Shown: positions 44,397 to 53,295 of the stretch, in pieces
Layout: every line of letters begins with the position of its first letter
How positions within the stretch are numbered: the stretch's first letter is position 1
From: Chryseobacterium sp. FH1
GTDB lineage: Bacteria; Bacteroidota; Bacteroidia; Flavobacteriales; Weeksellaceae
NCBI RefSeq assembly: GCF_000735135.1
Contig: NZ_JPLZ01000002.1
Coordinates: forward strand, 160,317-224,316
Reading direction: 5' to 3'
Length of the DNA stretch: 64,000 nt
Program-made: the position numbers and the translations under genes
The notes under the pieces: model-generated
Databases searched by the model: none
Seen by the model: only the letters and a program-made list of their open reading frames with translations
Told to the model about the DNA's origin: nothing

Positions 44397-44547
44397 AAAT
44401 TAATAATATTTTTTATTTTTTTAGTGGTGCAAAATTACAATTATATCATTTTCAATAAGTTAATATGACCGTTTTTAACAATTCTTTAGGATAGTTTAAC
44501 TTAATAAGGGATTTTTGCAGGTGATTTTATTAAGACTTTGTTATGAT

Positions 44548-44578
44548 AATCTTTCATTAAAAATTTTAATGAAAGATT
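44548..44578. promoter_or_regulatory. 31-bp near-perfect palindrome in the divergent gap
   Basis: AATCTTTCATTAAAA (44548-44562) and TTTTAATGAAAGATT (44564-44578) are perfect 15-bp arms around one base. It lies 66 bp before the amidase ATG, in the 247-bp gap between divergent genes, so it is probably an operator rather than a terminator. Confidence 0.35.
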
Positions 44579-44643
44579 AAAGTCTACCATTAATCATAAA
44601 AACGAATTTTAAATTAATAAATTGCATTATAAATATTTAAGAA

Positions 44644-45405
44644 ATGTCAACACTCAAAATCGCAGGTCTAAATCTAGACATCGTCTGGAAAAATAAAGAA
44701 GAGAATTTCAGAATGATTGAGAATGAATTTTCAACGATTGAAGCCGATATTTTCCTACTTCCAGAAATGTTTTCCACCGGATTTTGTATGGAGGCTGATG
44801 AAGTTGCAGACCGAAATAATGAATCATCGACCTGGATGAAATCTTTTGCAAAATCAAAAAACTCAGCAGTTGCAGGAAGCGTTTCTGTGGAAGACGATGG
44901 TAAATTTTACAACCGTTTTTATTTCGTTTTCCCGGATGGCAATTTTGAATATTATGATAAGAGACATTTGTTTTCCTACTCTGGGGAAGATAAAGTTTAC
45001 ACCGCTGGAACCGAACGCAAAGTTGTAGAATACAAAGGTTTCAGAATTCTATTGCAAGTTTGTTTCGATTTGCGTTTCCCAGTTTTCTCCAGAAATCAAG
45101 ATGATTATGATGCGATTCTTTATGTTGCGAATTGGCCAAGTTCCAGAGTTGAAGCTTGGAAAGCTCTATTAAAAGCGCGTTCCATCGAGAATCAAGCTTT
45201 TCTTTTCGGCTTGAATAGAATTGGAACAGATGGCTATAAAAATGATTATGAAGAAAGTTCATTGGTCTATTTCCCCGATGGAAAAGAAATTTCTGAACGG
45301 GAAAATAATGTTATTATTTCTGAGTGGAATTTGGACAAATTAAAGGAATTTCGAAATAAGTTTCCGTTTTTGGCTGAGAGAGATAGGTTTGAAATTGAGC
45401 ATTAA
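44644..45405 (+). CDS. Omega-amidase-like (YafV) carbon-nitrogen hydrolase
   Basis: A 253-residue nitrilase-superfamily enzyme. The catalytic triad is visible as Glu in LLPEMFSTGF, Lys in YDKRHLFSY and Cys in LLQVCFDLRFP. These segments match omega-amidases of the YafV/Nit2 type, which hydrolyse alpha-ketoglutaramate or alpha-ketosuccinamate as a metabolite-repair step. The downstream hypothetical gene begins 2 bp after the stop. A palindrome lies upstream. Confidence 0.85.
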   Translation: MSTLKIAGLNLDIVWKNKEENFRMIENEFSTIEADIFLLPEMFSTGFCMEADEVADRNNESSTWMKSFAKSKNSAVAGSVSVEDDGKFYNRFYFVFPDGNFEYYDKRHLFSYSGEDKVYTAGTERKVVEYKGFRILLQVCFDLRFPVFSRNQDDYDAILYVANWPSSRVEAWKALLKARSIENQAFLFGLNRIGTDGYKNDYEESSLVYFPDGKEISERENNVIISEWNLDKLKEFRNKFPFLAERDRFEIEH

Positions 45406-45407
45406 AT

Positions 45408-45869
45408 ATGAAGTATTCTGCGACATCAAAAGATTTTAATTATAAGTTGAAAATATTAATAGCAAAAGAAAAATTATTCTGGTTTTTGACACCTAAAATA
45501 TTTACAGACAAACCTTTCTGTGGTAGTTATGATAAAGATTCTTTTGATTTGAATTTGAATACTTTTATTCCATCATTAAAACCATTTAGAATAAGAGGTA
45601 CGTACAAAAAAAACAAATCTAATTATAACATTGAATATGAAATTGATACAACAAAGGCATCGAAAATATTTAGCATAATTGTTATAATTATTTCTTTCTT
45701 CGTTTTCAATTTATTAGCTTATTCTGAAACAAAAGAACTGTCAATTGCACCAACTATTCTAATTTTTGGATTTGCTTTGTTTGGAATTGTAATGCGAACC
45801 TTAATAATTAATTATTTGAAAAGAAAATTCAGAAAAGAATTTAATTTAGAAAATATTAAACAGATTTAA
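45408..45869 (+). CDS. Hypothetical two-helix membrane protein
   Basis: A 153-residue protein with a soluble Lys/Phe-rich N-terminal part (1-85) and two helices (about 86-103 and 110-128), followed by a basic tail. No family recognised. It follows the omega-amidase gene by 2 bp, so the two are probably cotranscribed, and it is convergent with the thioredoxin gene 2 bp away, with no terminator visible. The gene is more AT-rich than its neighbours. Confidence 0.55.
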   Translation: MKYSATSKDFNYKLKILIAKEKLFWFLTPKIFTDKPFCGSYDKDSFDLNLNTFIPSLKPFRIRGTYKKNKSNYNIEYEIDTTKASKIFSIIVIIISFFVFNLLAYSETKELSIAPTILIFGFALFGIVMRTLIINYLKRKFRKEFNLENIKQI

Positions 45870-45871
45870 TC

Positions 45872-46174
45872 TTAATTAGAATACTGCTCCAACACGCCAA
45901 CCAAAGAATTCACATCGTGAACACCGCTTTCTTTCCACAGCATTTCTCCATTTTTGAAAACAGCTAACGTCGGAACACCTCGAACATTATATTGATTGGC
46001 GATGGACGGAAATTGGTCGATGTCAATTTTTACGATTCTGGCTTTTTCGCCAACCTTTTCTTTTACAGAATTCAAAACTGAGGATTGAACTTTGCACGGC
46101 TGACACCAAGTGGCAAAAAAGTCAATAAGAACAGGTCGTTCGGATTGGATGAGTTCTTGAAATTTTTGTGACAT
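45872..46174 (-). CDS. trxA: Thioredoxin
   Basis: A 100-residue cytoplasmic thioredoxin without a signal peptide. The active site is WCQPC rather than the commoner WCGPC; the cis-Pro lies in RGVPTLAVF. It reduces disulphides of target proteins. It lies 66 bp downstream of the metallo-beta-lactamase/rhodanese gene on the same strand, so the pair may work together in persulfide or sulfur metabolism. Confidence 0.88.
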   Translation of the reverse strand: MSQKFQELIQSERPVLIDFFATWCQPCKVQSSVLNSVKEKVGEKARIVKIDIDQFPSIANQYNVRGVPTLAVFKNGEMLWKESGVHDVNSLVGVLEQYSN

Positions 46175-46240
46175 TTTTTAAAGATATTAGAAGTTAGAGT
46201 TTGATTTTGCGTTGTCAGGCTGAGGTTCTCGAAGCCTTTA

Positions 46241-47650
46241 TTATAAAGTCTTTGTTTGACAAACAAAATTACTCGTCGGAACATTATCGAATTTCTTGAT
46301 GGCATTGAAACCGCCCTCCACTTCGGTAAAATTCCTATAACCTCTTGACTGCAAAATACTGGCCGCAATCATACTTCTGTAACCACCTGCGCAATGCAGA
46401 TGAAAATGCTCAGAATTATCGATGGAATTGACCCAATCATTGATGTAAGCCAACGGTTTGCTGTAAGCCTCATCAATGTGTTCTGCTTCGTATTCTGTCT
46501 CTTTTCTAACGTCGATAACTTTTTGATTTTGAGAATATTCGGAAGCAAATTGTTCAGCAGAGATTCTTTTGATCTCATCAATTTCTTTTCCAGAATTTTT
46601 CCAGCTTTCAAAGCCTCCTTCTAAAAATCCAACCACGTTATCAAAACCAACTCTACTCAATCTCGTAATTACTTCCTCTTCAGTTCCCAAATCTGAAACC
46701 AGAATAATCGGTTGTTGCACATCCACGATCATCGCGCCGACCCAAGGTGCAAAATCACCTTTGATGCCGATGTTTATTGAATTTGGAACAAAACCTTTAT
46801 GGAAATCTCCCGCACTTCTTGTATCCAAAATCAAAGCGCCGGTTTCTTCAACCGCTATCTCAAAATCTTCTACTGCGATGGGATTATTTCCTTTTTTAAG
46901 GACTTTTTCGAAACTTTCGTAGCCACCTTTGTTCAAGGCAACATTCATCCCAAAATATTTTGGTGGCGCTGTCAAACCATCCAAAACCTCAGCAATGAAG
47001 CTGTCTTTAGTTGGTTGGTTAAGAGCGTAATTGGTCTTTTTTTGATTTCCCAAAGTGTCCACTGTTTCCTTCTGCATATTTTTCCCACAAGCAGAACCCG
47101 CGCCGTGAGCAGGATAAACTGTGATAGAATCATCCAAAGGCAAAATCTTGCTGTGGAGACTTTCATATAACATTCCAGCCAAATCTTTTTCTGTGATTTC
47201 GCCGGCTTTTTGAGCTAAATCAGGTCTTCCAACATCACCTAAAAACAGTGTGTCACCAGAAAAAATAGCGGTTTCCTTTCCATTTTCGTCGATCAAAAGA
47301 TACGTTGAACTTTCTAATGTATGACCTGGTGTGTGAAGGACTTTGATTTGGACTTTACCGATTTCGAAAATCTGATTGTCTTCTGCAATGATCGCTTCAA
47401 ACTCTGGTTTTGCAGTTGGTCCATAAACGATTGGAGCCTCAGTTTTTTTGGAAAGATCTAGATGTCCAGAAACAAAATCTGCGTGGAAATGCGTCTCAAA
47501 AATATATTTGAGTTTTACCTGGTCTTTCTCCAAACGCTCGAGGTAAGGTTTGATCTCTCTCAGCGGATCAATGATCGCCGCTTCGTTTTCGGAGACGATG
47601 TAGTACGCACCCTGCGCAAGACAACCGGTATATATTTGCTCAATTTTCAT
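46241..47650 (-). CDS. MBL-fold hydrolase with two rhodanese domains (persulfide dioxygenase-like)
   Basis: A 469-residue three-domain protein: MBL fold (1-240) with ETHFHADFVSGH, HTPGHTLES and YPAHGAG metal ligands, then a rhodanese-like domain (about 265-360) and a second rhodanese domain (about 370-460). Only the second keeps the active-site Cys (HCAGGYRS); the first has SDLGTEE at that loop. Persulfide dioxygenases (ETHE1/BlhA types) with this layout oxidise glutathione persulfide and pass sulfane sulfur to rhodanese. The actual thiol is unknown. A thioredoxin gene follows. Confidence 0.85.
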   Translation of the reverse strand: MKIEQIYTGCLAQGAYYIVSENEAAIIDPLREIKPYLERLEKDQVKLKYIFETHFHADFVSGHLDLSKKTEAPIVYGPTAKPEFEAIIAEDNQIFEIGKVQIKVLHTPGHTLESSTYLLIDENGKETAIFSGDTLFLGDVGRPDLAQKAGEITEKDLAGMLYESLHSKILPLDDSITVYPAHGAGSACGKNMQKETVDTLGNQKKTNYALNQPTKDSFIAEVLDGLTAPPKYFGMNVALNKGGYESFEKVLKKGNNPIAVEDFEIAVEETGALILDTRSAGDFHKGFVPNSINIGIKGDFAPWVGAMIVDVQQPIILVSDLGTEEEVITRLSRVGFDNVVGFLEGGFESWKNSGKEIDEIKRISAEQFASEYSQNQKVIDVRKETEYEAEHIDEAYSKPLAYINDWVNSIDNSEHFHLHCAGGYRSMIAASILQSRGYRNFTEVEGGFNAIKKFDNVPTSNFVCQTKTL

Positions 47651-47831
47651 TGTGAATCAATAGGTTATATTTCAAAAGTCAAATCAGTAGATAAGTTTGA
47701 ACTTTCGTGATTACAAATATGAGATTATTTAAAATAATTATAAATAAATTTCGAATGATATTATTTATGATTCCGATTTAAAATTAAACAAATGCTTGAT
47801 TTAAATAAACCGAATTTTGAATCAAAGCCGA

Positions 47832-48344
47832 TTATTTTACTAATAAATAAATTCCCACACCAACAGATGCGTAGGCTGCAACTGTGATGATGTCCGCAGT
47901 TGGATTTGAGAATTGTCTTTCCGCAATCGTTGATTGGTTGATTTGATTTTTGTGAAATTTCAGAATCTTTTTCGGTTTATGGATCACGTGGGCTACCAGC
48001 GTATCACTTTCCCATTTATCAACCTGGATCTTGTGCGATCTTCCCGCCGCTTCGATTTTATAAAACTTGCTTGGTTCAAGCTTGGCTTCAATGCCCGTTC
48101 CTGTTGGCGCTTTGGCCTTAGTCTTATTCCTGTCGATTTTAGATTTCTGTGCCACCGCAGACTCAATTGCAGTAAGACTTGCTTGAGGAGAAGCAACGCT
48201 TCTTTCAATACTTTCAATATTTGTAGCAGATTTCACGGGTGTTTCACGCTTTTCCTGTGGTTTTTCCTCACCTTCTGCCTTGACTTTGTAGGTATAACAG
48301 CTTATCAGAGAAAATGATATAATAAGGAGATAAATATTTTTCAT
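47832..48344 (-). CDS. Hypothetical lipoprotein with C-terminal membrane helix
   Basis: A 170-residue protein: leader and lipobox LISC (Cys near residue 16), a charged Ala/Lys/Glu-rich linker (20-90), a small domain around FYKIEAAGRSHKIQVDKW (92-140), and a terminal hydrophobic helix (about 152-169). The linker is long enough to cross part of the periplasm. The layout resembles the shorter protein at 55235-55567. Function unknown. Confidence 0.65.
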   Translation of the reverse strand: MKNIYLLIISFSLISCYTYKVKAEGEEKPQEKRETPVKSATNIESIERSVASPQASLTAIESAVAQKSKIDRNKTKAKAPTGTGIEAKLEPSKFYKIEAAGRSHKIQVDKWESDTLVAHVIHKPKKILKFHKNQINQSTIAERQFSNPTADIITVAAYASVGVGIYLLVK

Positions 48345-48490
48345 TAGCCAAATTTAAGAATTAAACGGATTATTTCTAATTTTCTTTTAATTAAGAGTAA
48401 GCTTATGACTGAAAATTCTAAACACGACAATTATCTCGGTCATATAATCTCTGAATTAATTCGTATTTTAGCGCTTCTAAAATCAAAACT

Positions 48491-51070
48491 TTGGCTAAGA
48501 AAGAAACCCCGTTAATGACGCAATACAACACCATCAAGGCAAGATATCCTGATGCACTTTTGCTGTTCCGCGTGGGAGATTTCTACGAAACTTTTGGACA
48601 AGATGCCATTAGAACGTCTCAGATTCTTGGCATTGTTTTGACCAAAAGAGCCAATGGCGAAGGTCATATCGAGCTGGCAGGATTTCCGCATCATTCTGTG
48701 GATTCCTACTTGCCAAAACTCGTGAGAGCCGGATTGCGTGTTGCGATTTGTGACCAATTGGAAGATCCGAAAACCGTCAAAGGCATCGTGAAACGTGGTG
48801 TGACAGAATTGGTGACACCTGGCGTGACGTTCAACGATCAGGTTTTGAGTTCCAAGAAAAATAATTTCCTGCTTTCTCTTCACAAAGAAAAAGAGAAATA
48901 CGGATTGGCTTTGGTAGATGTTTCCACCGGGGAATTCTTAGTGAGCGAAGGCAATCTTGAGAAGTTGCTTCATATTGTTCATACTTTTGATCCGAGCGAA
49001 ATTATCTACCAAAGAACTACTGAACTTCCGAGTCAATTAAAAAACAAAAGCGCTTTCAAGCTGGAAGATTGGGCTTTCCGATATCCTTATGCTTATGAAA
49101 AACTGACTTCGCATTTCAAAACGCAATCTTTGAAAGGTTTTGGGATTGAGGAACATAAATTGGGTGTGACTGCAGCGGGAGCTATCTTTGCTTATCTGGT
49201 GGAAGATACGCATCACGCACTTTTACAACACATTACAAGAATCAATCTGATTCCGCAAGATGATTATCTGATGATGGATGGTTTCACTTTGAGGAATCTG
49301 GAAATCGTTTATTCGGCAAGTCAGCAAGGGAAATCGCTTCTGGATATTATTGATAAAACTTCTACGCCAATGGGCGGAAGATTGTTGAGAAGACGGATCA
49401 TTCTTCCTCTTAAAAATATCGGTGACATCAACAGAAGACTTAATCTCATCGAGTTTTTGAATAAGGAAGATGCTTTGAAATATGACATCAAGGATCTGTT
49501 GAAAGGCATTTCTGATTTGGACAGATTAATTGGAAAATTGGCCGCCGAAAAGATTTCACCGAAAGAATTAGGTTATCTCCGCCAATCGGTTGTCAACATT
49601 CAGGAAATCAGAACAAAACTTTTGAAATTTCCAGATGTTTTGGCTTGGCTGGACCCGATTATCAACCTTGATGAGTTAATCGATTTCATTAAGAATCATT
49701 TGAATGATGAGCTTCCCGTCAATATCAGTAAAGGCAACGTGATCCGAGAGGGAATTTCCGAAGAACTGGACCATCTGAGAAACATTCAAAGTAAAGGTCG
49801 AGGTTTCCTGGATGAGATGTGCCAGCGCGAAATCGAAAGAACTGGAATAACAAGTTTGAAAATCGATTTCAACGGCGTTTTTGGATATTACATCGAAGTT
49901 CGAAATACCCATAAAGATAAAGTTCCGGCCGAATGGATCCGTAAACAAACTTTGGTGAATGCCGAACGTTACATTACGGAAGAACTTAAAGAATATGAAA
50001 CTCAGATTTTGGGCGCAACGGATAAAATCAGCGCGCTTGAATTTAAACTTTACAGAAATGTTTGCGACAATGTGATGATCTATATCGATCAGTTGCAGGA
50101 AAATTCAAAATTGATCGGTGAATTGGATTGCGCGGTTGGTTTATCGGAATTGTCGGTTGAGGATAATTATACAAAACCAATTCTAAACGATTCTTTCTCC
50201 ATCAACATCCAAGAAGGACGACATCCGATCATCGAAAAATCTTTACCTCTTGGCGAATCTTACATTCCGAATGATGTTTTTCTGGACAGAGATTCACAAC
50301 AAATCATAATGGTCACCGGACCGAATATGGCTGGTAAATCAGCGATTCTGAGACAAACCGCGATTATTTCTCTGCTCGCTCAAATCGGAAGTTTTATTCC
50401 GGCGAAACACGCTGAGATTGGAACTTTAGACAAAATTTTTACGAGAGTTGGTGCGTCGGATAATCTATCGGCTGGCGAATCGACGTTTATGGTGGAAATG
50501 AATGAGGCCGCGAATATCCTTAATAATATCTCGGACAGAAGTTTGATATTGCTTGATGAGATAGGGCGTGGAACTTCCACTTACGACGGTGTTTCCATCG
50601 CTTGGGCGATTGCAGAATATCTCCATCAACATCCAACGCAACCGAAAACGCTTTTCGCAACGCATTATCACGAGTTGAACGAAATGTCCATCAACTTTGA
50701 AAGAATCAAAAATTTCCACGTTTCCATCCAAGAAGCAAAAGGAACAATTATTTTCTTAAGAAAATTGATTTCTGGCGGAAGTGAACATAGTTTCGGGATT
50801 CACGTGGCAAAGTTGGCTGGAATGCCGTCGAAAGTGGTGAATCGTGCGAATGAGATCTTGAAAACTTTGGAATCCAACCGATCAACACAAGAATCTGGCG
50901 ACAAAATAAAACGTGTGACCGAAGAAAATCTTCAGCTTTCATTTTTTCAATTGGATGATCCGGTTTTGGAAAACATCCGAGAAGAACTCACAAAAATTGA
51001 CATCAATACTTTGACGCCAATTGAAGCTTTGATGAAACTGAATTCCATCAAAAAGATGATTGGTAAGTAA
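48491..51070 (+). CDS. mutS: DNA mismatch repair protein MutS (TTG start)
   Basis: An 859-residue MutS. The mismatch-reading Phe-X-Glu motif is VGDFYETFG near residue 30, Walker A is GPNMAGKSAI near residue 618, and Walker B lies at LILLDEIGRGTSTYDG. The clamp, lever and C-terminal ATPase domains are complete; the C-terminus ends at SIKKMIGK. I choose TTG at 48491 because it gives the normal family N-terminus (AKKETPLMTQYN); the first ATG is 24 bp inside this. MutL is at 10.7 kb. The downstream genes are convergent. Confidence 0.96.
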   Translation: MAKKETPLMTQYNTIKARYPDALLLFRVGDFYETFGQDAIRTSQILGIVLTKRANGEGHIELAGFPHHSVDSYLPKLVRAGLRVAICDQLEDPKTVKGIVKRGVTELVTPGVTFNDQVLSSKKNNFLLSLHKEKEKYGLALVDVSTGEFLVSEGNLEKLLHIVHTFDPSEIIYQRTTELPSQLKNKSAFKLEDWAFRYPYAYEKLTSHFKTQSLKGFGIEEHKLGVTAAGAIFAYLVEDTHHALLQHITRINLIPQDDYLMMDGFTLRNLEIVYSASQQGKSLLDIIDKTSTPMGGRLLRRRIILPLKNIGDINRRLNLIEFLNKEDALKYDIKDLLKGISDLDRLIGKLAAEKISPKELGYLRQSVVNIQEIRTKLLKFPDVLAWLDPIINLDELIDFIKNHLNDELPVNISKGNVIREGISEELDHLRNIQSKGRGFLDEMCQREIERTGITSLKIDFNGVFGYYIEVRNTHKDKVPAEWIRKQTLVNAERYITEELKEYETQILGATDKISALEFKLYRNVCDNVMIYIDQLQENSKLIGELDCAVGLSELSVEDNYTKPILNDSFSINIQEGRHPIIEKSLPLGESYIPNDVFLDRDSQQIIMVTGPNMAGKSAILRQTAIISLLAQIGSFIPAKHAEIGTLDKIFTRVGASDNLSAGESTFMVEMNEAANILNNISDRSLILLDEIGRGTSTYDGVSIAWAIAEYLHQHPTQPKTLFATHYHELNEMSINFERIKNFHVSIQEAKGTIIFLRKLISGGSEHSFGIHVAKLAGMPSKVVNRANEILKTLESNRSTQESGDKIKRVTEENLQLSFFQLDDPVLENIREELTKIDINTLTPIEALMKLNSIKKMIGK

Positions 51071-51077
51071 TTCTGAT

Positions 51078-51260
51078 TTACTTTTTTTCCACCGCGACTG
51101 TATCTACTTTTTCATCCGTAGAAACTGCACTCGAATCTACGCCTTGATTTCTCATATGTTCTGCGCTGTGATCGTCTTTGCGTTGTTCGCGCTTGTCTTT
51201 ATCGGGAATACAACTGGTTGCAAATAATGCTAAGGAACCGATTAATAATAACTTTTTCAT
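51078..51260 (-). CDS. Small charged lipoprotein
   Basis: A 60-residue lipoprotein: leader, lipobox FATSC with Cys near residue 17, then a highly charged, probably disordered stretch (DKDKREQRKDDHSAEH, then Ser/Thr/Val/Asp). It is convergent with mutS 8 bp away. Small flavobacterial lipoproteins with this composition are common; no family or role recognised. Confidence 0.65.
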   Translation of the reverse strand: MKKLLLIGSLALFATSCIPDKDKREQRKDDHSAEHMRNQGVDSSAVSTDEKVDTVAVEKK

Positions 51261-51319
51261 CGTGGTAAATTTTATGGTTATATAATCATTAGGTCAAAAA
51301 TCAAACCGAACTGATTTAT

Positions 51320-51988
51320 CTATCTTATTACATTAATTTCTAATGGTAGTTTAAAAACTTGACTTACAACAGCTCCATTTATTATTGCTGGGTTCCATCT
51401 TCCTTTTATTTTTGAAACCGCACGAATCACTTCTTTATTTAAAGATTCATTATCACCAGTTACATTAATGTTACTAATTTTCCCGTTTGTTTCTACAACA
51501 AATGAAATCTCACAAAACATGTTTTCTTTTTCTTTGATTTTCTTGAAAGAAATTTTTTCTTTAACTCCTTGTATGAATCCTTCGTTACTTCTAAAATAGG
51601 TTGGTTGCGTATCATTCTCAAATTTCATATCTAAAGGAACTTTATATCGAGATCTCACAGCAACACCATTTATCTTTCCTGGAATCCACTTTTCTTTAAT
51701 TTGTGAAATAGCATTTACTGCTTCGTCATTGAATTCCTTATTATCACCAAAAGCTTTGACGTCTGTTATATTTCCTTCTCTATCAATTACAAAAGTTAAT
51801 TCGCAATGAATATTTTGATTTCCATTGGACACAATCTTGTCCGTTCTTATGTTTTTAGAAATCATTGTTCTGAATACTTGATTACCTTTGGGAAAATAGG
51901 CTTTCTCTTCAATTGCATTCTTTTCTTCACTTTGGGAGTACGCAAAAATGCTTAAGAGAACTCCAAATAATAAAATAAGTTTTTTCAT
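51320..51988 (-). CDS. Exported protein with two tandem TonB C-terminal-like domains
   Basis: A 222-residue protein starting at ATG 51988 with a signal peptide (LLSIFAYSQ). It has two repeats of the TonB_C-type fold: the first with ELTFVIDREGNITDVKAFGDN and the second with EISFVVETNGKISNINVTGDN, each followed by an A(V/I)-S-I/K-K..W.P..I.G..V segment. It lacks the N-terminal membrane anchor and the Pro-rich linker of true TonB, so it cannot transduce energy by itself. A duplication of one domain within the gene is likely. Function unknown. Confidence 0.75.
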   Translation of the reverse strand: MKKLILLFGVLLSIFAYSQSEEKNAIEEKAYFPKGNQVFRTMISKNIRTDKIVSNGNQNIHCELTFVIDREGNITDVKAFGDNKEFNDEAVNAISQIKEKWIPGKINGVAVRSRYKVPLDMKFENDTQPTYFRSNEGFIQGVKEKISFKKIKEKENMFCEISFVVETNGKISNINVTGDNESLNKEVIRAVSKIKGRWNPAIINGAVVSQVFKLPLEINVIR

Positions 51989-52019
51989 AGTTTTTTTCAA
52001 AAGATATTGATTTACAGAA

Positions 52020-52054
52020 TTTGATGGAAGTGTCAAAAACTATTTTTAAATTTG
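52020..52054 (+). promoter_or_regulatory. Promoter of the TlpA-like gene, very close to its ATG
   Basis: TTTG (52020-52023) and TAAATTTG (52047-52054) match the -33 and -7 elements with a 23-bp spacer. The -7 box ends 3 nt before ATG 52058, so transcription would start near or within the start codon. Confidence 0.4.
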
Positions 52055-52057
52055 AAC

Positions 52058-52546
52058 ATGAAGATTTTATTAAAATTCCTTTTGCTGATTTTCCCTATGA
52101 TGATGAATGCGCAAGTTCAAAGCGAGGTTTCATTAATCAAATATGAAGATCTCGAAAAACATCTCCAACAGTCAAAAGACAAATTTGTAGTTCTCAATTT
52201 TTGGGCAACCACTTGCGCGCCTTGTGTAAAGGAATTGCCAAATTTCATGGAAGTCAACAAAGAATATTCCCAAAATCCGGATTTCAAAATGCTGTTGGTT
52301 TCGCTTGATATGGCGAGAGACAAAGAGAAAGTCCTTAATTTTATAAAAACCAAGAACCTGACCGCCGAAGTTGTGATTTTGGATGATGTCAAGCGGATGA
52401 ACAATTGGATCCCGAGATTCCAAAAAGATTGGGAAGGCGAAATTCCGGTTACGCTATTCTACAAAAATGGGGAAAAAGTCTTCTTCAACAACGGCGAAAT
52501 GTCGCTTCAAGAATTGAAAACAGCGATCGATAAAAATTATAAGTAG
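52058..52546 (+). CDS. TlpA/thioredoxin-like exported thiol-disulfide protein
   Basis: A 162-residue exported thioredoxin-fold protein with a signal peptide (LIFPMMMNAQ) and active site ATTCAPCVKEL (CxxC). The sequence LNFWATTCAPCVKELPNF fits the TlpA/ResA group, periplasmic reductants for cytochrome c maturation or disulphide repair. I choose ATG 52058; an in-frame TTG two codons upstream would overlap the -7 box. It is followed by another thioredoxin-fold gene. Confidence 0.82.
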   Translation: MKILLKFLLLIFPMMMNAQVQSEVSLIKYEDLEKHLQQSKDKFVVLNFWATTCAPCVKELPNFMEVNKEYSQNPDFKMLLVSLDMARDKEKVLNFIKTKNLTAEVVILDDVKRMNNWIPRFQKDWEGEIPVTLFYKNGEKVFFNNGEMSLQELKTAIDKNYK

Positions 52547-52580
52547 CTTATGGCTGTTGGCTTTTAGCAATTGGCTTTTG
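52547..52580. repeat. Short degenerate TGGCTTTTAGC-type repeat
   Basis: Words GGCTGTTGGC, TTTAGCAA and TTGGCTTTT occur head to tail in the 70-bp gap. From memory, such GGCTTTTAGC stretches recur in intergenic regions of Bacteroidota. Confidence 0.45.
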
Positions 52581-52616
52581 AAATTATGATTAATTAAATC
52601 AATAAATTATAATATT

Positions 52617-53240
52617 ATGAAAAAAATAAAATGGCTATCGTTTGGATTAATGATGATTTTAGGATTGTTAAGTTTTTCATCAATTAAAACAATCAATTCA
52701 GGATATCAAGTTGGTGATGAAGCCACAGATTTCAAATTGAAAAACATCGATGGAAAAATGGTTTCTCTCAGCGATTATAAATCGGCGAAAGGTTTTATCG
52801 TGATTTTCACTTGCAACCATTGTCCGTACGCGAAGAAGTACGAGGACAGAATCATCGCGCTAGACAAAATGTTCAAAAGCAAAGGTTATCCGGTGATTGC
52901 AATCAATCCGAACGATGCGACGGTACAGCCTCAGGACGGTTTTGCAGAAATGCAGACGAGAGCGAAGGAAAAAGGTTTTACGTTCCCATATTTGGTGGAC
53001 GAAGGTCAGAAGATCTATCCAATCTATGGCGCTACAAAAACGCCTCACGTTTATATTCTGGAAAAAGAAAATGGAAAAAATATCGTGAAATACATCGGCG
53101 CCATCGACAACAATTACGAAAATCCAAATGATGTTTCCGAGTTTTACGCGCAAGATGCCGTGAATCAATTATTAAAAAATGAAGCCGTGAAAACGGAGAA
53201 AACTGTAGCCATTGGTTGCACGATCAAAGTGAAAAAATAA
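52617..53240 (+). CDS. Exported redoxin-fold protein with CNHCPYA motif
   Basis: A 207-residue exported protein with N-terminal leader (LGLLSFSS) and an AhpC/Redoxin fold. The active-site region FTCNHCPYAKKYED has a CxxC in place of the usual peroxiredoxin Cys; KTPHVYIL has the cis-Pro. I recall this as a common Bacteroidota 'thioredoxin family protein' of the periplasm, a likely thiol reductase or resolving partner. The preceding gene is also a thioredoxin-fold protein, and both may be cotranscribed despite the 70-bp gap. Confidence 0.8.
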   Translation: MKKIKWLSFGLMMILGLLSFSSIKTINSGYQVGDEATDFKLKNIDGKMVSLSDYKSAKGFIVIFTCNHCPYAKKYEDRIIALDKMFKSKGYPVIAINPNDATVQPQDGFAEMQTRAKEKGFTFPYLVDEGQKIYPIYGATKTPHVYILEKENGKNIVKYIGAIDNNYENPNDVSEFYAQDAVNQLLKNEAVKTEKTVAIGCTIKVKK

Positions 53241-53243
53241 AAC

Positions 53244-53272
53244 AATCGAGGTAATAATTGCCTCGATTTTTT
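53244..53272 (+). terminator. Rho-independent terminator after the redoxin gene
   Basis: AATCGAGG (53244-53251) and CCTCGATT (53261-53268) form an 8-bp stem followed by T6. Confidence 0.78.
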
Positions 53273-53295
53273 GTTATGATTTATAAACTATTCCC

